Shown here: one piece after another, positions 16,913 through 25,532 of the stretch
Position numbering within the stretch: the stretch's first letter is position 1
How the letters are laid out: the number at the start of each line of letters is the position of its first letter
Assembly (NCBI RefSeq): GCF_014199195.1
Contig: NZ_JACIJE010000001.1
Span: forward strand, 496,001 to 560,000
Direction: 5' to 3'
Source of the DNA: Neoroseomonas alkaliterrae
GTDB taxonomy: Bacteria > Pseudomonadota > Alphaproteobacteria > Acetobacterales > Acetobacteraceae
DNA: 64,000 nucleotides
Program-made: the position numbers and the translations under genes
Notes under the pieces: generated by a model
Databases searched by the model: none
What the model was told of the DNA's origin: nothing
What the model saw: the letters and a program-made list of their open reading frames with translations, nothing else

Positions 16913-17755
16913 TCAGTCCTCGAGCGCGAAGGGGTCGCGCGGGGAGGGGCAGGCGCGGGAATACTCGATCGCGGTGTAGCTGCCGCCCTGGTAGCGCTCG
17001 GTCACCGGATCGGCGGTGATGCCGCCCACCTCGGGCCGCCAGGGCTCGGCCGAATCCTGGGGCGCCCAGCCGATCCGCTCCCGGTGGTCCCGGCCCCAGT
17101 AGGAGGCGGGATTGTCCGAGCAGGCCCAGATGACGGCATGGCCGGCGCGCTCGGCGAGCACGCAGCGTTCGACGAGCCGCGTGAGGTCGGCATAGGAGAG
17201 CCAGGTGGAGAGCATCCGCCGGTCCACCGGCTTGGGGAAGCAGGAGCCGATGCGCAGGTTGACGTTCTCGACCCCGTGCTTGTCCCAGTACATCCGGCCC
17301 ATGAGTTCGCCATAGGCCTTGGACAGGCCGTAATAGCCGTCGGGGCGGAAGGCGCAGTCGTAGTCCAGGCGTTCCGCATTGCCGCTCGGGCGCTCGTGGA
17401 AGCCGATCGAGTGGTTGGAACTGGCGAAGACCACGCGCGCGCCCTCGCGCCGGGCGGCCTCGTAGACGTGGTAGAGGCCGCGGATGTTGGGGCCGAGCAC
17501 CTCCTCGAAGGGGCGCTCCACCGAGACGCCGCCGAAATGCAGGATGGCGCCGCAGCCCTCGGCCTGGCGCAGCAGCGCGACCCCGTCGTTGAGGTCGGCC
17601 TTCACGAAGGCCGCGCCGGCGGGCAGCGGGTCCGGGAAGGGCGCGATGTCGGTCAGGCGCAGCCGCCAGCCCCGCGCGGCGAGTTCCTTCGCCAGATGCC
17701 GGCCGAGATTGCCGGAGGCGCCGGTGAGCAGGACGGGCTTGGCGGGTGGGCTCAT
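16913..17755 (-). CDS. udh: NAD-dependent uronate dehydrogenase-like epimerase/dehydratase family protein
   Basis: A 280-residue extended short-chain dehydrogenase. The NAD loop is TGASGNLGR (residues 11-19); the active-site Ser lies in VVFASSNHSIGFH and the YxxxK pair is Tyr142/Lys146. HFGGVSVERPFEEVL and ASSNHSIGFH are typical of uronate dehydrogenase, which oxidises D-galacturonate or D-glucuronate to the aldaro-lactone. The next gene upstream is the TRAP large subunit, four bases away, and udh genes next to TRAP systems are common in Agrobacterium-like bacteria. The family assignment is good; substrate preference is inferred from context. Confidence 0.85.
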   Translation of the reverse strand: MSPPAKPVLLTGASGNLGRHLAKELAARGWRLRLTDIAPFPDPLPAGAAFVKADLNDGVALLRQAEGCGAILHFGGVSVERPFEEVLGPNIRGLYHVYEAARREGARVVFASSNHSIGFHERPSGNAERLDYDCAFRPDGYYGLSKAYGELMGRMYWDKHGVENVNLRIGSCFPKPVDRRMLSTWLSYADLTRLVERCVLAERAGHAVIWACSDNPASYWGRDHRERIGWAPQDSAEPWRPEVGGITADPVTERYQGGSYTAIEYSRACPSPRDPFALED

Positions 17756-17759
17756 GCGG

Positions 17760-19058
17760 TCAGGCTCCGTAGCCGAGCAGCAGGCGCGGCAGGGTGAGGG
17801 ACACCGCCGGCCAGTAGGTGGTCAGAAGCAGCGCCACCAGTATGGCCCCCCAGAAGGGCCAGATCGAGCGCATCACCTGCTCCATGCGGATGCGCCCGAT
17901 GGCGCAGCCGACGAAGAGCACCGCGCCCACCGGCGGCGTGGTCAGGCCGAGGCCGAGATTCATCATCATGACCATGCCGAACTGCACCGGATCCACGCCG
18001 ATGGCGGTGACCACCGGCAGGAAGATGGGCGTGGTGATGAGGATCAGCGCCGCCATGTCCATCACCGCGCCGAGCAGAAGCAGGCAGAGATTGATCATCA
18101 GCAGGATGACGATCGGGTTGCTGCTGACGGCGAGCATCCCTTCGGTCAGGATCTCCGGCAGGCGGTACATGGCCAGCAGCCAGGCGAAGGCGGTGGCGGT
18201 GCCGACCAGCAGGAACACCACCGCGGTGGTGCGCACCGAGGCGCGCACCGCGGTCACGAAGGCTTCCCAGCTCAGGGCGCGATAGACCAGCACCGTGACC
18301 AGCAGCGCCCAGATCGTGCCGAAGGCCGCGCTCTCGGTCACGGTGAAGATGCCCGAGAGCACGCCGCCGAGGATGATCACCGCCGTCAGCAGGCCGGGCA
18401 GCGCGTCCACGAAGCACCAGGCGAGGTGGCGCAAGCCCTGCCAGGATTCCGCCGGGTAGCCGCGCCGCACCGCCATGACATAGGCGGTGATGGCGAGGAA
18501 AAGGCACATCATCGCCCCGGGCACGATGCCCGCGATGAACAGCGCGCTGACCGAGATGCCGCCGCCGGCCGCCAGCGAATAGAGGATCATGTTGTGGCTT
18601 GGCGGGATGAGGATGCCGGCGATGGAGCTCGTCACCGTCAGCCCCACCGCATAGTCCGCCCCGTAGCCCTTCTGCTGCATGGACGGGATCAGCATGGTCC
18701 CGAGCGCCGAGGTGTCGGCCACCGCCGAGCCCGAGATGCCGCCGAACAGCATCGAGGAGCCGACATTGACCTGCGCGAGCCCCCCGCGCATGTGCCCCAC
18801 CACCGCCGAGGCCAACGCGATCAGCCGCCGCGCGATGCCGCCATGCAGCATCAGCTCGCCCGCGAAGATGAAGAAGGGGATGGCGAGCAGCGAGAAGATG
18901 CTCATCCCGCTCGCCATCTGCTGGAAGGCGACGGCCGGGTTCAGCCCTTCCCAGATGAAGCCGGCCACGGCGGCGATGCCGAGGCAGAAGGCGACCGGCA
19001 CGCCGGCGAGGATGCCGGCGGCGAAGATTCCGAAGATCAGGAACAGCCCCGGTTCCAC
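17760..19058 (-). CDS. dctM: TRAP transporter large permease, DctM-type
   Basis: A 432-residue integral membrane protein with about a dozen hydrophobic segments, the ion-coupled translocation subunit of a tripartite ATP-independent periplasmic transporter. GISGSAVADTSALGTMLIPSM and GILIPPSHNMILYSLAAGGG are the DctM signatures. It works with the small permease just upstream and the binding protein beyond it. The gene order binding protein - small - large - uronate dehydrogenase suggests uptake of uronic acids or related sugar acids driven by a sodium or proton gradient. Confidence 0.93.
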   Translation of the reverse strand: MEPGLFLIFGIFAAGILAGVPVAFCLGIAAVAGFIWEGLNPAVAFQQMASGMSIFSLLAIPFFIFAGELMLHGGIARRLIALASAVVGHMRGGLAQVNVGSSMLFGGISGSAVADTSALGTMLIPSMQQKGYGADYAVGLTVTSSIAGILIPPSHNMILYSLAAGGGISVSALFIAGIVPGAMMCLFLAITAYVMAVRRGYPAESWQGLRHLAWCFVDALPGLLTAVIILGGVLSGIFTVTESAAFGTIWALLVTVLVYRALSWEAFVTAVRASVRTTAVVFLLVGTATAFAWLLAMYRLPEILTEGMLAVSSNPIVILLMINLCLLLLGAVMDMAALILITTPIFLPVVTAIGVDPVQFGMVMMMNLGLGLTTPPVGAVLFVGCAIGRIRMEQVMRSIWPFWGAILVALLLTTYWPAVSLTLPRLLLGYGA

Positions 19059-19065
19059 GCGCGCG

Positions 19066-19626
19066 CTACTCCAGCATGGCGGCGGAGGCGCCGCGCTTCC
19101 CGGGCGCGGCGCCGAAGATGTCGTGCAGCACCTGCTCGATGGCGTAGAGCACCATCAGCGCGCCGCCGAGGACCATCGGCGCATAGGTCCAGCCCTGGCT
19201 GATGCCGAGCAGCGGGATCTTGAAGGCCGCGACGGTGCCGACGAGCTCCCAGGACCACCAGGCCATGCCCGCGCCGAAGGCGCCCATCAGCACGTCGCAG
19301 GCGAGCGCCACCCATCGCTGCGCCGCCGGCGGCAGCGCCTCCCGCACGCCGAGCACGGCGAGGTGGAACCGCTCCCGCACACCCACCGCCGCGACCGGCA
19401 TGGCGATGGAGAGGATGGCGAGCGTGGCGGCGCGCTCGATCCAGGTCGGCGTGTCGTTGAGCACGTAGCGGCCGAAGACGAGCCAGCCCATCATCGCCAC
19501 CAGCCCGACCAGCGCCACGCCCGCCACCGCGATGGTGGCGGCCGAGAGCCAGCCGAGCGCGGCGGAGAAGGCGCGCAGCGCCGCGGGCTCATGCGCCCGC
19601 GGCGCATCCGGGGCAGAGGCGGTCAC
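19066..19626 (-). CDS. dctQ: TRAP transporter small permease, DctQ-type (GTG start)
   Basis: A 186-residue protein with four hydrophobic helices in the DctQ pattern (TM1 about residues 28-52, conserved FGRYVLNDTPTWIERAA after it). The N-terminal 18 residues are polar and cytosolic. The start is GTG and overlaps the TGA of the binding-protein gene as GTGA, so translation is coupled. DctQ packs against DctM and is needed for transport. Confidence 0.9.
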   Translation of the reverse strand: MTASAPDAPRAHEPAALRAFSAALGWLSAATIAVAGVALVGLVAMMGWLVFGRYVLNDTPTWIERAATLAILSIAMPVAAVGVRERFHLAVLGVREALPPAAQRWVALACDVLMGAFGAGMAWWSWELVGTVAAFKIPLLGISQGWTYAPMVLGGALMVLYAIEQVLHDIFGAAPGKRGASAAMLE

Positions 19627-20624
19627 TGCATCTCGCGGATCGTGCGGACCAGCGCGGCGAGGCGCGCATCGGCCGCATATTTCGCATAGACCGGCTCCAT
19701 CAGGGCGGCCCAGGGCGCGCGGTCGGTGATCTCGATGACGGTCACGCCGGCGGCGACAACGCGCTCGCGGGAGACGCGCTCGCGCTCGGCCCAGGCGCGG
19801 CGCTGGATGGCGGCGGATTCGCGCGCGGCGTCGCGCAGGATGGCGCGCTCCTGCTCGTTCAGCCGGCGCCAGCGCTGGGCGGAGACGGCCAGCACCTCGG
19901 GCACGTTGGAATGCTCGGTGGTGGTGTAGAAGCGCGCGACCTCGAAATGGCGCGTCGATTCATAGGACGGCCAGTTGTTCTCCGCCCCGTCGATCACGCC
20001 CGACTGCAGCGAGGTGAAGACCTCCCCGAAGGGCAGCGGCGTCGGATTGGCGCCGAGCGCGCGCATCAGGTCGATCCAGAGGTCGGAGGTCTGGACGCGG
20101 ATCTTCAGGCCGCGCAGGTCGGCCGGCGTGCGCACGGGCTGGCGCGTGTAGAGGCTGCGCGCCCCCGCGTCATACCAGGACAGCGCGATGATGCCGATGC
20201 GCTCGAGGTCGGCGGCGATCGCCTCGCCCGCCGGGCCGTCAATGGCGCGCTGCATGTGGCCGACGTCGCGGAACAGGAAGGGCAGCGTCACGACATTCGT
20301 CGTCGGCGCGAGGTTGTTGAACGGCGAGAGGTTGAAATTGGCGAAGTCGATGGTGCCGAGGCGCATCTGCTGGATCGCCTCGTCCTGCTGGCCGAGCTGC
20401 GCCGAATGGAAGGTGCGCATGCGGATGCGGTTGTTCGTCCGCTCGGCGACCATGCGCGTGAAGGCATCCATGCCGATGCCGTTCGGGTAGTCGGCCGCGT
20501 GGATGTTCCAGCCGCGCCATTCCTGGGCGGCCGCCGGCGCGGCGGCGAGGCCGAGCGCGCCGAAGGCGGCGGCCGCCACCGCGGCGAGGAGAGTGCGGCG
20601 GGGCCGCTTGCGGGGCTCGTTCAT
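19623..20624 (-). CDS. dctP: TRAP transporter substrate-binding protein, DctP-type
   Basis: A 333-residue periplasmic binding protein. Residues 1-34 are a signal peptide with an Arg-rich start and cleavage near AAPAAAQ-EW. LGQQDEAIQQMRLGTIDFA, LKIRVQTSDLWIDLMRALGA (with the Arg that pairs with the ligand carboxylate) and LQSGVIDGAENNWPSY are DctP hallmarks. The conserved Arg implies an organic acid ligand; neighbouring udh and dehydratase genes point to a uronate or aldonate. An AGGAG lies seven bases before the ATG. A GntR-type operator and a GC stem-loop occupy the leader, so this operon is probably repressed without its inducer. Confidence 0.92.
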   Translation of the reverse strand: MNEPRKRPRRTLLAAVAAAAFGALGLAAAPAAAQEWRGWNIHAADYPNGIGMDAFTRMVAERTNNRIRMRTFHSAQLGQQDEAIQQMRLGTIDFANFNLSPFNNLAPTTNVVTLPFLFRDVGHMQRAIDGPAGEAIAADLERIGIIALSWYDAGARSLYTRQPVRTPADLRGLKIRVQTSDLWIDLMRALGANPTPLPFGEVFTSLQSGVIDGAENNWPSYESTRHFEVARFYTTTEHSNVPEVLAVSAQRWRRLNEQERAILRDAARESAAIQRRAWAERERVSRERVVAAGVTVIEITDRAPWAALMEPVYAKYAADARLAALVRTIREMQ

Positions 20625-20644
20625 GGACGTCTCCTGCTGGATCG

Positions 20645-20663
20645 GGGGCGGTGGCTCCGCCCC
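20645..20663 (-). promoter_or_regulatory. Stem-loop in the dctP leader
   Basis: Perfect 7-bp arms GGGGCGG / CCGCCCC with a 5-nt loop lie between the putative operator and the dctP ribosome-binding site. It may protect the mRNA 5' end or modulate translation. No U-tract follows. Confidence 0.3.
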
Positions 20664-20674
20664 TCGGGGTGCTG

Positions 20675-20692
20675 CAACTGCAATAGCAGATG
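20675..20692. promoter_or_regulatory. GntR-type operator upstream of dctP
   Basis: CAACTGCAATAGCAGATG, a 7+4+7 inverted repeat with one mismatch, lies about 50 bases upstream of the dctP start. It matches the perfect site at 21460-21477 at 16 of 18 positions. Sharing between the TRAP promoter and the regulator's own promoter makes it a strong candidate operator for the GntR protein encoded between them. Confidence 0.65.
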
Positions 20693-20742
20693 GCAGTCTG
20701 GCGCGGCGCCTCGGCGGCCGTCAATCGCGGCGGCGCGCGGGA

Positions 20743-21456
20743 TCATCGGGCGGGCCTCCGGCGCGGCGGCGGCGGCAGCACCCCGTTGGTGACGAGCGAG
20801 CGCAGGATGTGCCCGCGCATCCGCGCCTCGGCCAGCGCGGGGTCGCGCCGGCGCAGCGCCGCGACGATCGCGCGGTGCTCGCGCAGGGCCTTGGGCAGGT
20901 CGCGCGGCTGGCTGCCGATGGCGCGGTGCCGGCCGAGATTGTCGTAGGCGCGCAGCGAGCCGAGGGAGCGGATCAGGAACAGGTTGCCCGTGGCGCGATG
21001 GATGAGCGCGTGGAACTCCTCGTTCGCCTCGTCCAGCGCGTCGTGGTCGGCCGCCTCGGTGCCCGATTTCATGCGCGCGAGGATGGCGGCGAGGCGCGAA
21101 AGGCCGGCGGCATCCATCCGTTCCGCGGCCAGCGCGGCGGCCACACCCTCGAGCGCGGCGCGGATGCGGCCGAGCTCGGCGAGCTGCGCCGGGCCCATCT
21201 CCGCCACCACGGTCCCGCGGCGCGGAAGCGTCACCACCATCCCGTCCTGCTCGAGGCGGCGCAGCGCCTCGCGCACCGGCTGGGCGGAGATGCCGAGCTG
21301 CGTGGCGAGGCTGCGTTCGGAAACCTTCCGCCCGGCCGGCAGCACGCCCTGGACGATGCATTCGCGCAGCCGCCGGTAGGCCCTTTCGCCGAGGGAGAGC
21401 GTGTCCTCCTCGGCCAGCGGCGCGATCCTCCCCAGGGCCGTCTTCGCAGCGGGCAT
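20743..21456 (-). CDS. GntR family regulator, FadR subfamily (FCD domain)
   Basis: A 237-residue regulator. Residues about 18-85 are the winged helix (ERAYRRLRECIVQGVLPAG, then LATQLGISAQPVREALRRLE), and the rest is an all-helical FCD ligand domain with the usual metal/acid-binding pattern (LDEANEEFHALIHRATGN). FCD regulators respond to organic acids and sugar acids. I use the ATG at 21456, where homology begins; it has no Shine-Dalgarno and lies four bases from a perfect operator, so the mRNA may be nearly leaderless and autorepressed. It lies between the TRAP operon and the divergent dehydratase and probably controls both. Confidence 0.9.
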   Translation of the reverse strand: MPAAKTALGRIAPLAEEDTLSLGERAYRRLRECIVQGVLPAGRKVSERSLATQLGISAQPVREALRRLEQDGMVVTLPRRGTVVAEMGPAQLAELGRIRAALEGVAAALAAERMDAAGLSRLAAILARMKSGTEAADHDALDEANEEFHALIHRATGNLFLIRSLGSLRAYDNLGRHRAIGSQPRDLPKALREHRAIVAALRRRDPALAEARMRGHILRSLVTNGVLPPPPRRRPAR

Positions 21457-21459
21457 GGA

Positions 21460-21477
21460 CAACTGCCATAGCAGTTG
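21460..21477. promoter_or_regulatory. Perfect GntR-type operator between the regulator and dehydratase genes
   Basis: CAACTGCCATAGCAGTTG has perfect 7-bp arms around CATA. It lies in the 55-bp divergent region and would overlap a weak -10 element (CATAGC at 21467-21472) for the dehydratase. Occupancy could repress both the regulator and the dehydratase-amidase genes. A close variant precedes dctP. Confidence 0.7.
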
Positions 21478-21511
21478 GCAGCGTGGCATGGAAGCACGAG
21501 GAGGAGGCCGC

Positions 21512-23239
21512 ATGCACCGCAAACGCCCCGAGGAATTGCGCAGCCACCGCTGGTTCGGCGTGGAGGACCTGCGCGCCTTCGGCCATCGCAGCCGGATGCT
21601 GCAGGCCGGCTATTCCGAGAGCGATTTCCGCGGCAAGCCGGTGATCGGCATCATCAACACCTGGTCGGAACTCTCGCCCTGCCACTTCCACTTCCGCACC
21701 CGCGCGGAGGAGGTGAAGCGCGGCGTCTGGCAGGCGGGGGGATTCCCGGTTGAACTGCCCGCCCATCCGGTCACGGAGCAGTACCAGAAGCCGACCTCGA
21801 TGCTCTATCGCAACCTGCTCGCGATGGAGACCGAGGAACTCGCGCGCAGCCATCCCTGCGACGGCCTCGTGCTGCTCGGCGGCTGCGACAAGACGCCGCC
21901 CGGGCTGATGATGGGCGCGATCAGCGCCGGCCTGCCCTGCATCTTCGTCCCCGCCGGGCCGATGCTGCGCGGCAACTGGCGGGGCAAGACGCTGGGTTCC
22001 GGCTCCGACGTCTGGAAATACCACGCCGAACTGCGCGCGGGGAACATCACGCCCGCGCAGTGGAAGGACATGGAGGGCGGCATCGCGCGCTCCTTCGGCA
22101 CCTGCATGACCGCGGGCACGGCGGCGACGATGATGCTCGCGGTCGAGGCGCTGGGCTTCACCCTGCCCGGCGCCTCCTCCATCCCCGCGGCCGATTCCGC
22201 CCATCCGCGCATGGCGACCGAGGCCGGCCGGCGCATCGTCGAGATGGTGTGGGAGGACCTCACGCCGCAGGCGCTGATCACCGAGGGCAGCGTGGACAAT
22301 GCGGTGACCGCGGCCATGGCCTTCGGCGGCTCGACCAACGCCATCCCGCACCTCATCGCCATGGCGCGGCGCGCGGGCGTGATGCTGGACCTCGAGCGAT
22401 TCGACGCGCTGTCGCGCCGCGTGCCGCTGGTGGCGAACCTCCGCCCGAATGCCGGCGAATACCTGATGGAGGATTTCTTCTACGCCGGCGGCGCGCGCGC
22501 CTTCCTCAACCGCATCCGCGACTACCTCGACCTCTCCGCGCGCACCGTCACGGGCCGCACGATCGGCGAGAACATCGAGGGCGCCGAGGTCTTCGACGAG
22601 ACGGTGATCCTGCCGCTCGACAAGCCGCTGCAGAAGGAAGGCGGGCTTGCGGTGCTGAAGGGCTCGCTCGCCCCGAATGGTGCGGTGATCAAGACCTCGG
22701 CCTCCGAGCAGCGGCTGCTGCAGCACACCGGCCCCGCCGTGGTGTTCGAGGATTACGCCGACCTCAAGAAGCGGCTGGACGATCCGGACCTGCCGGTGAC
22801 CGCGGACAGCGTGCTCGTGCTCAAGCAGGCCGGGCCGCAGGGCGGGCCGGGGATGCCGGAATGGGGCATGCTGCCGCTGCCGCAGAAGCTGCTGAAGCAG
22901 GGCGTGCGCGACATGGTGCGCATCAGCGACGCGCGCATGTCCGGCACCTCCTACGGCACCTGCGTGCTGCATGTGGCGCCGGAAAGCCATGTTGGCGGGC
23001 CGCTCGCCTTCGTGAAGGACGGCGACCTGATCCGCCTCGATGTCCCGAACCGCCGGCTCGACCTGCTGGTGGACGAGGCCGAGATGGCCCGCCGCCGCGC
23101 CGCCTGGACGCCGCCCAAGCGCCGCTACGGGCGCGGCTGGACCTCGCTCTATCTGGACAACGTGACCCAGGCGGATGAGGGTTGCGACCTGCGCTTCCTC
23201 GAAGGCACGCTGCCCACGCCCGAGCCGGACATCTACTGA
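21512..23239 (+). CDS. IlvD/Edd family dehydratase, sugar-acid (arabinonate/xylonate) type
   Basis: A 575-residue Fe-S dehydratase. Three cysteines spaced as in the [2Fe-2S] sugar-acid dehydratases are visible: Cys57 (SELSPC), Cys125 (LLGGCDKTPPG) and Cys198 (SFGTCMTAGTA). Such enzymes convert aldonates such as L-arabinonate, D-xylonate or D-gluconate to 2-keto-3-deoxy acids. The start at 21512 follows a strong GAGGAGGA and leaves the operator outside the coding region. Dihydroxy-acid dehydratase IlvD is less likely given the N-terminal HRWFGVEDLRAFGHRSRM, typical of the sugar-acid subgroup. The TRAP transporter and uronate dehydrogenase nearby support sugar-acid breakdown. Confidence 0.9.
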   Translation: MHRKRPEELRSHRWFGVEDLRAFGHRSRMLQAGYSESDFRGKPVIGIINTWSELSPCHFHFRTRAEEVKRGVWQAGGFPVELPAHPVTEQYQKPTSMLYRNLLAMETEELARSHPCDGLVLLGGCDKTPPGLMMGAISAGLPCIFVPAGPMLRGNWRGKTLGSGSDVWKYHAELRAGNITPAQWKDMEGGIARSFGTCMTAGTAATMMLAVEALGFTLPGASSIPAADSAHPRMATEAGRRIVEMVWEDLTPQALITEGSVDNAVTAAMAFGGSTNAIPHLIAMARRAGVMLDLERFDALSRRVPLVANLRPNAGEYLMEDFFYAGGARAFLNRIRDYLDLSARTVTGRTIGENIEGAEVFDETVILPLDKPLQKEGGLAVLKGSLAPNGAVIKTSASEQRLLQHTGPAVVFEDYADLKKRLDDPDLPVTADSVLVLKQAGPQGGPGMPEWGMLPLPQKLLKQGVRDMVRISDARMSGTSYGTCVLHVAPESHVGGPLAFVKDGDLIRLDVPNRRLDLLVDEAEMARRRAAWTPPKRRYGRGWTSLYLDNVTQADEGCDLRFLEGTLPTPEPDIY

Positions 23240-24588
23240 TGCCGAGGACCGTCACCGAGGCCGCTGCGGCGCTCGCCGCCGGCCACACCACCGCCGCCGC
23301 GCTGACCGAGGCCGCGCTCGCCCGCATCGCCGACCCGCAGGGCGAGGGCGCGCGCGCCTTCATCACCGTCCATGCCGGAACCGCGTGCGCGGCCGCGGCG
23401 GCGATGGACGCGCTGCGCGCCGCGGGCCGCGCGCCCAGCGCCTATGCGGGCATCCCGATCAGCATCAAGGACCTCTACGACGAGGCCGGCGTGACGACGC
23501 GATCGGGCTCCGTCGCGCTGAAGGGCGCGCCCGCCGCCAAGGCCAATGCGCCCACGGTGCAGCGGCTGATCCGCGCGGGCTTCGTCATCCTCGGCCGCAC
23601 CAACCAGGTCGAGTTCGCCTTCTCCGGCCTTGGCGTGAACCCGCATTACGGCACGCCGCTCAGCCCCTGGGACCGGGCGGGCGCGCGGCTGCCGGGCGGT
23701 TCCTCCTCCGGTGCCGGCGTCGCGGTCGCCGACGGGATGGGCTTCGCCGCGCTCGGCACTGATACGGGCGGTTCCTGCCGCATCCCGGCCGCACTCTGCG
23801 GCGTGGTGGGGTGGAAGCCGACGGCGCGGCGCGTGAGCATCGAGGGCATCCTGCCCCTCGCGCCATCGCTCGATTCCGCCGGCCCGCTCGCGCGCAGCGT
23901 CGCCGATTGCGCCATCCTCGACGGCTTCATGGCGGGCGAGGAGAATCCGTCGGTGCCGAAGCCGCGGCCGCTCAAGGGCCTGCGCCTTGGCCTGCCGCGC
24001 GGCACCTTCCTCACCGACGGCATGGACGGCACCGTCGCCGCCGTCTTCGGGCGCACGCTGACGCGCCTCTCGGCCGCCGGGGCGCATGTGATCGAGTTCG
24101 ACCTGCCCGAACTCGCCGAGATCCCGGCAGTCAACGCCGCCGGCGGCTTCGCCGCCAGCGAGGCCTGGGCCTGGCATCACCGCCTGATCGCCGAGAAGGC
24201 CGACGCCTACGACCCGCGCATCCTCAAGCGCATCCGCCGCGGCGAGCGGATGTCCGCCGCCGACTATGTCGAGCTCGTCAACGCCCGCGCGCGCATCATC
24301 GCCGCCGTCGCGCCGCGCACCGCGCCCTTCGACGCGGTGATCTGCCCGACCTGCCCGCTGGTGCCGCCGCGCCTCGCCGAGGTGGAGGACGAGACGGAAT
24401 ACAACCGCATCAACATGCTGCTGCTGCGCAACACCAGCATCGGCAACTTCCTCGACCGCTGCTCGATCAGCATCCCCTGCCACGCGGAGGGCGAGGCGCC
24501 CGTCGGCCTGATGCTGACCGGCGAGCACATGGGCGATGCGGCGCTGTTCCAGGTCGCCGCCTCGGTGGAGGCGGCGCTCGCCGCCTGA
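23239..24588 (+). CDS. Amidase signature family protein
   Basis: A 449-residue amidase. The Ser-cisSer-Lys triad is visible as Lys77 (PISIKDLYD), Ser155 (GGSSSGAG) and Ser179 (DTGGSC). Its ATG overlaps the dehydratase TGA (TGATG), so it is co-translated. The family hydrolyses amides ranging from malonamate and urea derivatives to Gln-tRNA precursors; the absence of GatB/C partners and the operon position argue against GatA. A role in releasing a carboxylate or ammonia within the sugar-acid locus is possible, but the substrate is unknown. It converges head-on with the next gene with zero bases between stop codons. Confidence 0.88.
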   Translation: MPRTVTEAAAALAAGHTTAAALTEAALARIADPQGEGARAFITVHAGTACAAAAAMDALRAAGRAPSAYAGIPISIKDLYDEAGVTTRSGSVALKGAPAAKANAPTVQRLIRAGFVILGRTNQVEFAFSGLGVNPHYGTPLSPWDRAGARLPGGSSSGAGVAVADGMGFAALGTDTGGSCRIPAALCGVVGWKPTARRVSIEGILPLAPSLDSAGPLARSVADCAILDGFMAGEENPSVPKPRPLKGLRLGLPRGTFLTDGMDGTVAAVFGRTLTRLSAAGAHVIEFDLPELAEIPAVNAAGGFAASEAWAWHHRLIAEKADAYDPRILKRIRRGERMSAADYVELVNARARIIAAVAPRTAPFDAVICPTCPLVPPRLAEVEDETEYNRINMLLLRNTSIGNFLDRCSISIPCHAEGEAPVGLMLTGEHMGDAALFQVAASVEAALAA

Positions 24589-25479
24589 TCACTCGCCCGG
24601 CAGCTTGATGCCGGTCATGGCCTGCCAGACGCGGATGACGAAGCCGTCGTCCTTGCCGCCCTGGCCCATGGCGCGCGCGGCGGTGAACAATTGCTGCGCC
24701 TGGGACGCCAGCGGCACCGGGAAATCGAGCGCCCGCGCCATCTCGGTGACCAGCCCGAGATCCTTGACGAAGATGTCCACCGCCGAGCGCGGCGCGTCGT
24801 CGCCTTCGAGCACGCGCGCCATGCGGTTCTCGAACATCCAGGAATTGCCGGCGGCACTCGTCACCACGTCGTAGAGCTGGCGCGGATCGGCCCCGGCGCG
24901 GATGCCGAGCGCCATCGCCTCGGCCGCCACCGCGATGTGCACGCCGGCAAGGAGCTGGTGCACCACCTTCACCGTCGCGCCGATGCCCGGCTCCTCGCCG
25001 AGCGCCCATACCTTCGCCGCCATCGCGTCGAACACCGGCCGCGCCTTGTCGAAGGCTGCGGCGGAGCCCGAGGCCATCACCGTCATCGCCCCCTCCCGCG
25101 CCTTCGCCGCACCGCCCGAGACCGGCGCGTCGAGGAACAGGAGCTGCCTCTCGCGCGCCTTCGCGGCCAGCGCGCGCGCGGCATCGGGCGCCATGGTGGC
25201 GGAACTCACAATGACCGCGCCGGGGGCGAGGCGGGATGCCGCGCCGCCCTCGCCGAACAGCGCGGCCTCGGTCTGCGCGGCATTGACGACCAGCACGACC
25301 ACCGCCTCGGTGCCCTCGGCCAGCGCGTCGGCGCGCGCCGCGACCGCGCCGCCGGCGGCGGCGAACTCGGCCCGCGCGGCCTCGCGCATGTCGCAGCCCG
25401 TCACCTCGTGCCCGGCGCGCAGCAGGCTCAGCGCCGCGCCCATGCCCATGCTGCCCAGACCGATGACGCCGACCTTCAT
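24589..25479 (-). CDS. ltnD: L-threonate dehydrogenase-like NAD-dependent 3-hydroxyacid dehydrogenase
   Basis: A 296-residue member of the 3-hydroxyisobutyrate/6-phosphogluconate dehydrogenase family. Residues 1-20 hold the NAD loop (VIGLGSMGMGAA), FLDAPVSGGAAKA is the substrate-binding motif, and the catalytic Lys is in VKVVHQLLAGVH. FENRMARVLEGDDAPRSAVDIFVKDLGLV is characteristic of LtnD, which oxidises threonate or erythronate for four-carbon acid sugar breakdown. No OtnK kinase or OtnC decarboxylase is nearby, so the precise substrate remains open. It converges on the amidase gene. Confidence 0.82.
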   Translation of the reverse strand: MKVGVIGLGSMGMGAALSLLRAGHEVTGCDMREAARAEFAAAGGAVAARADALAEGTEAVVVLVVNAAQTEAALFGEGGAASRLAPGAVIVSSATMAPDAARALAAKARERQLLFLDAPVSGGAAKAREGAMTVMASGSAAAFDKARPVFDAMAAKVWALGEEPGIGATVKVVHQLLAGVHIAVAAEAMALGIRAGADPRQLYDVVTSAAGNSWMFENRMARVLEGDDAPRSAVDIFVKDLGLVTEMARALDFPVPLASQAQQLFTAARAMGQGGKDDGFVIRVWQAMTGIKLPGE

Positions 25480-25532
25480 GCGCGATCTTCCTCCTGCCAT
25501 GCGCCGGACACTGTCCGCGCGCGGGCAGGGCG

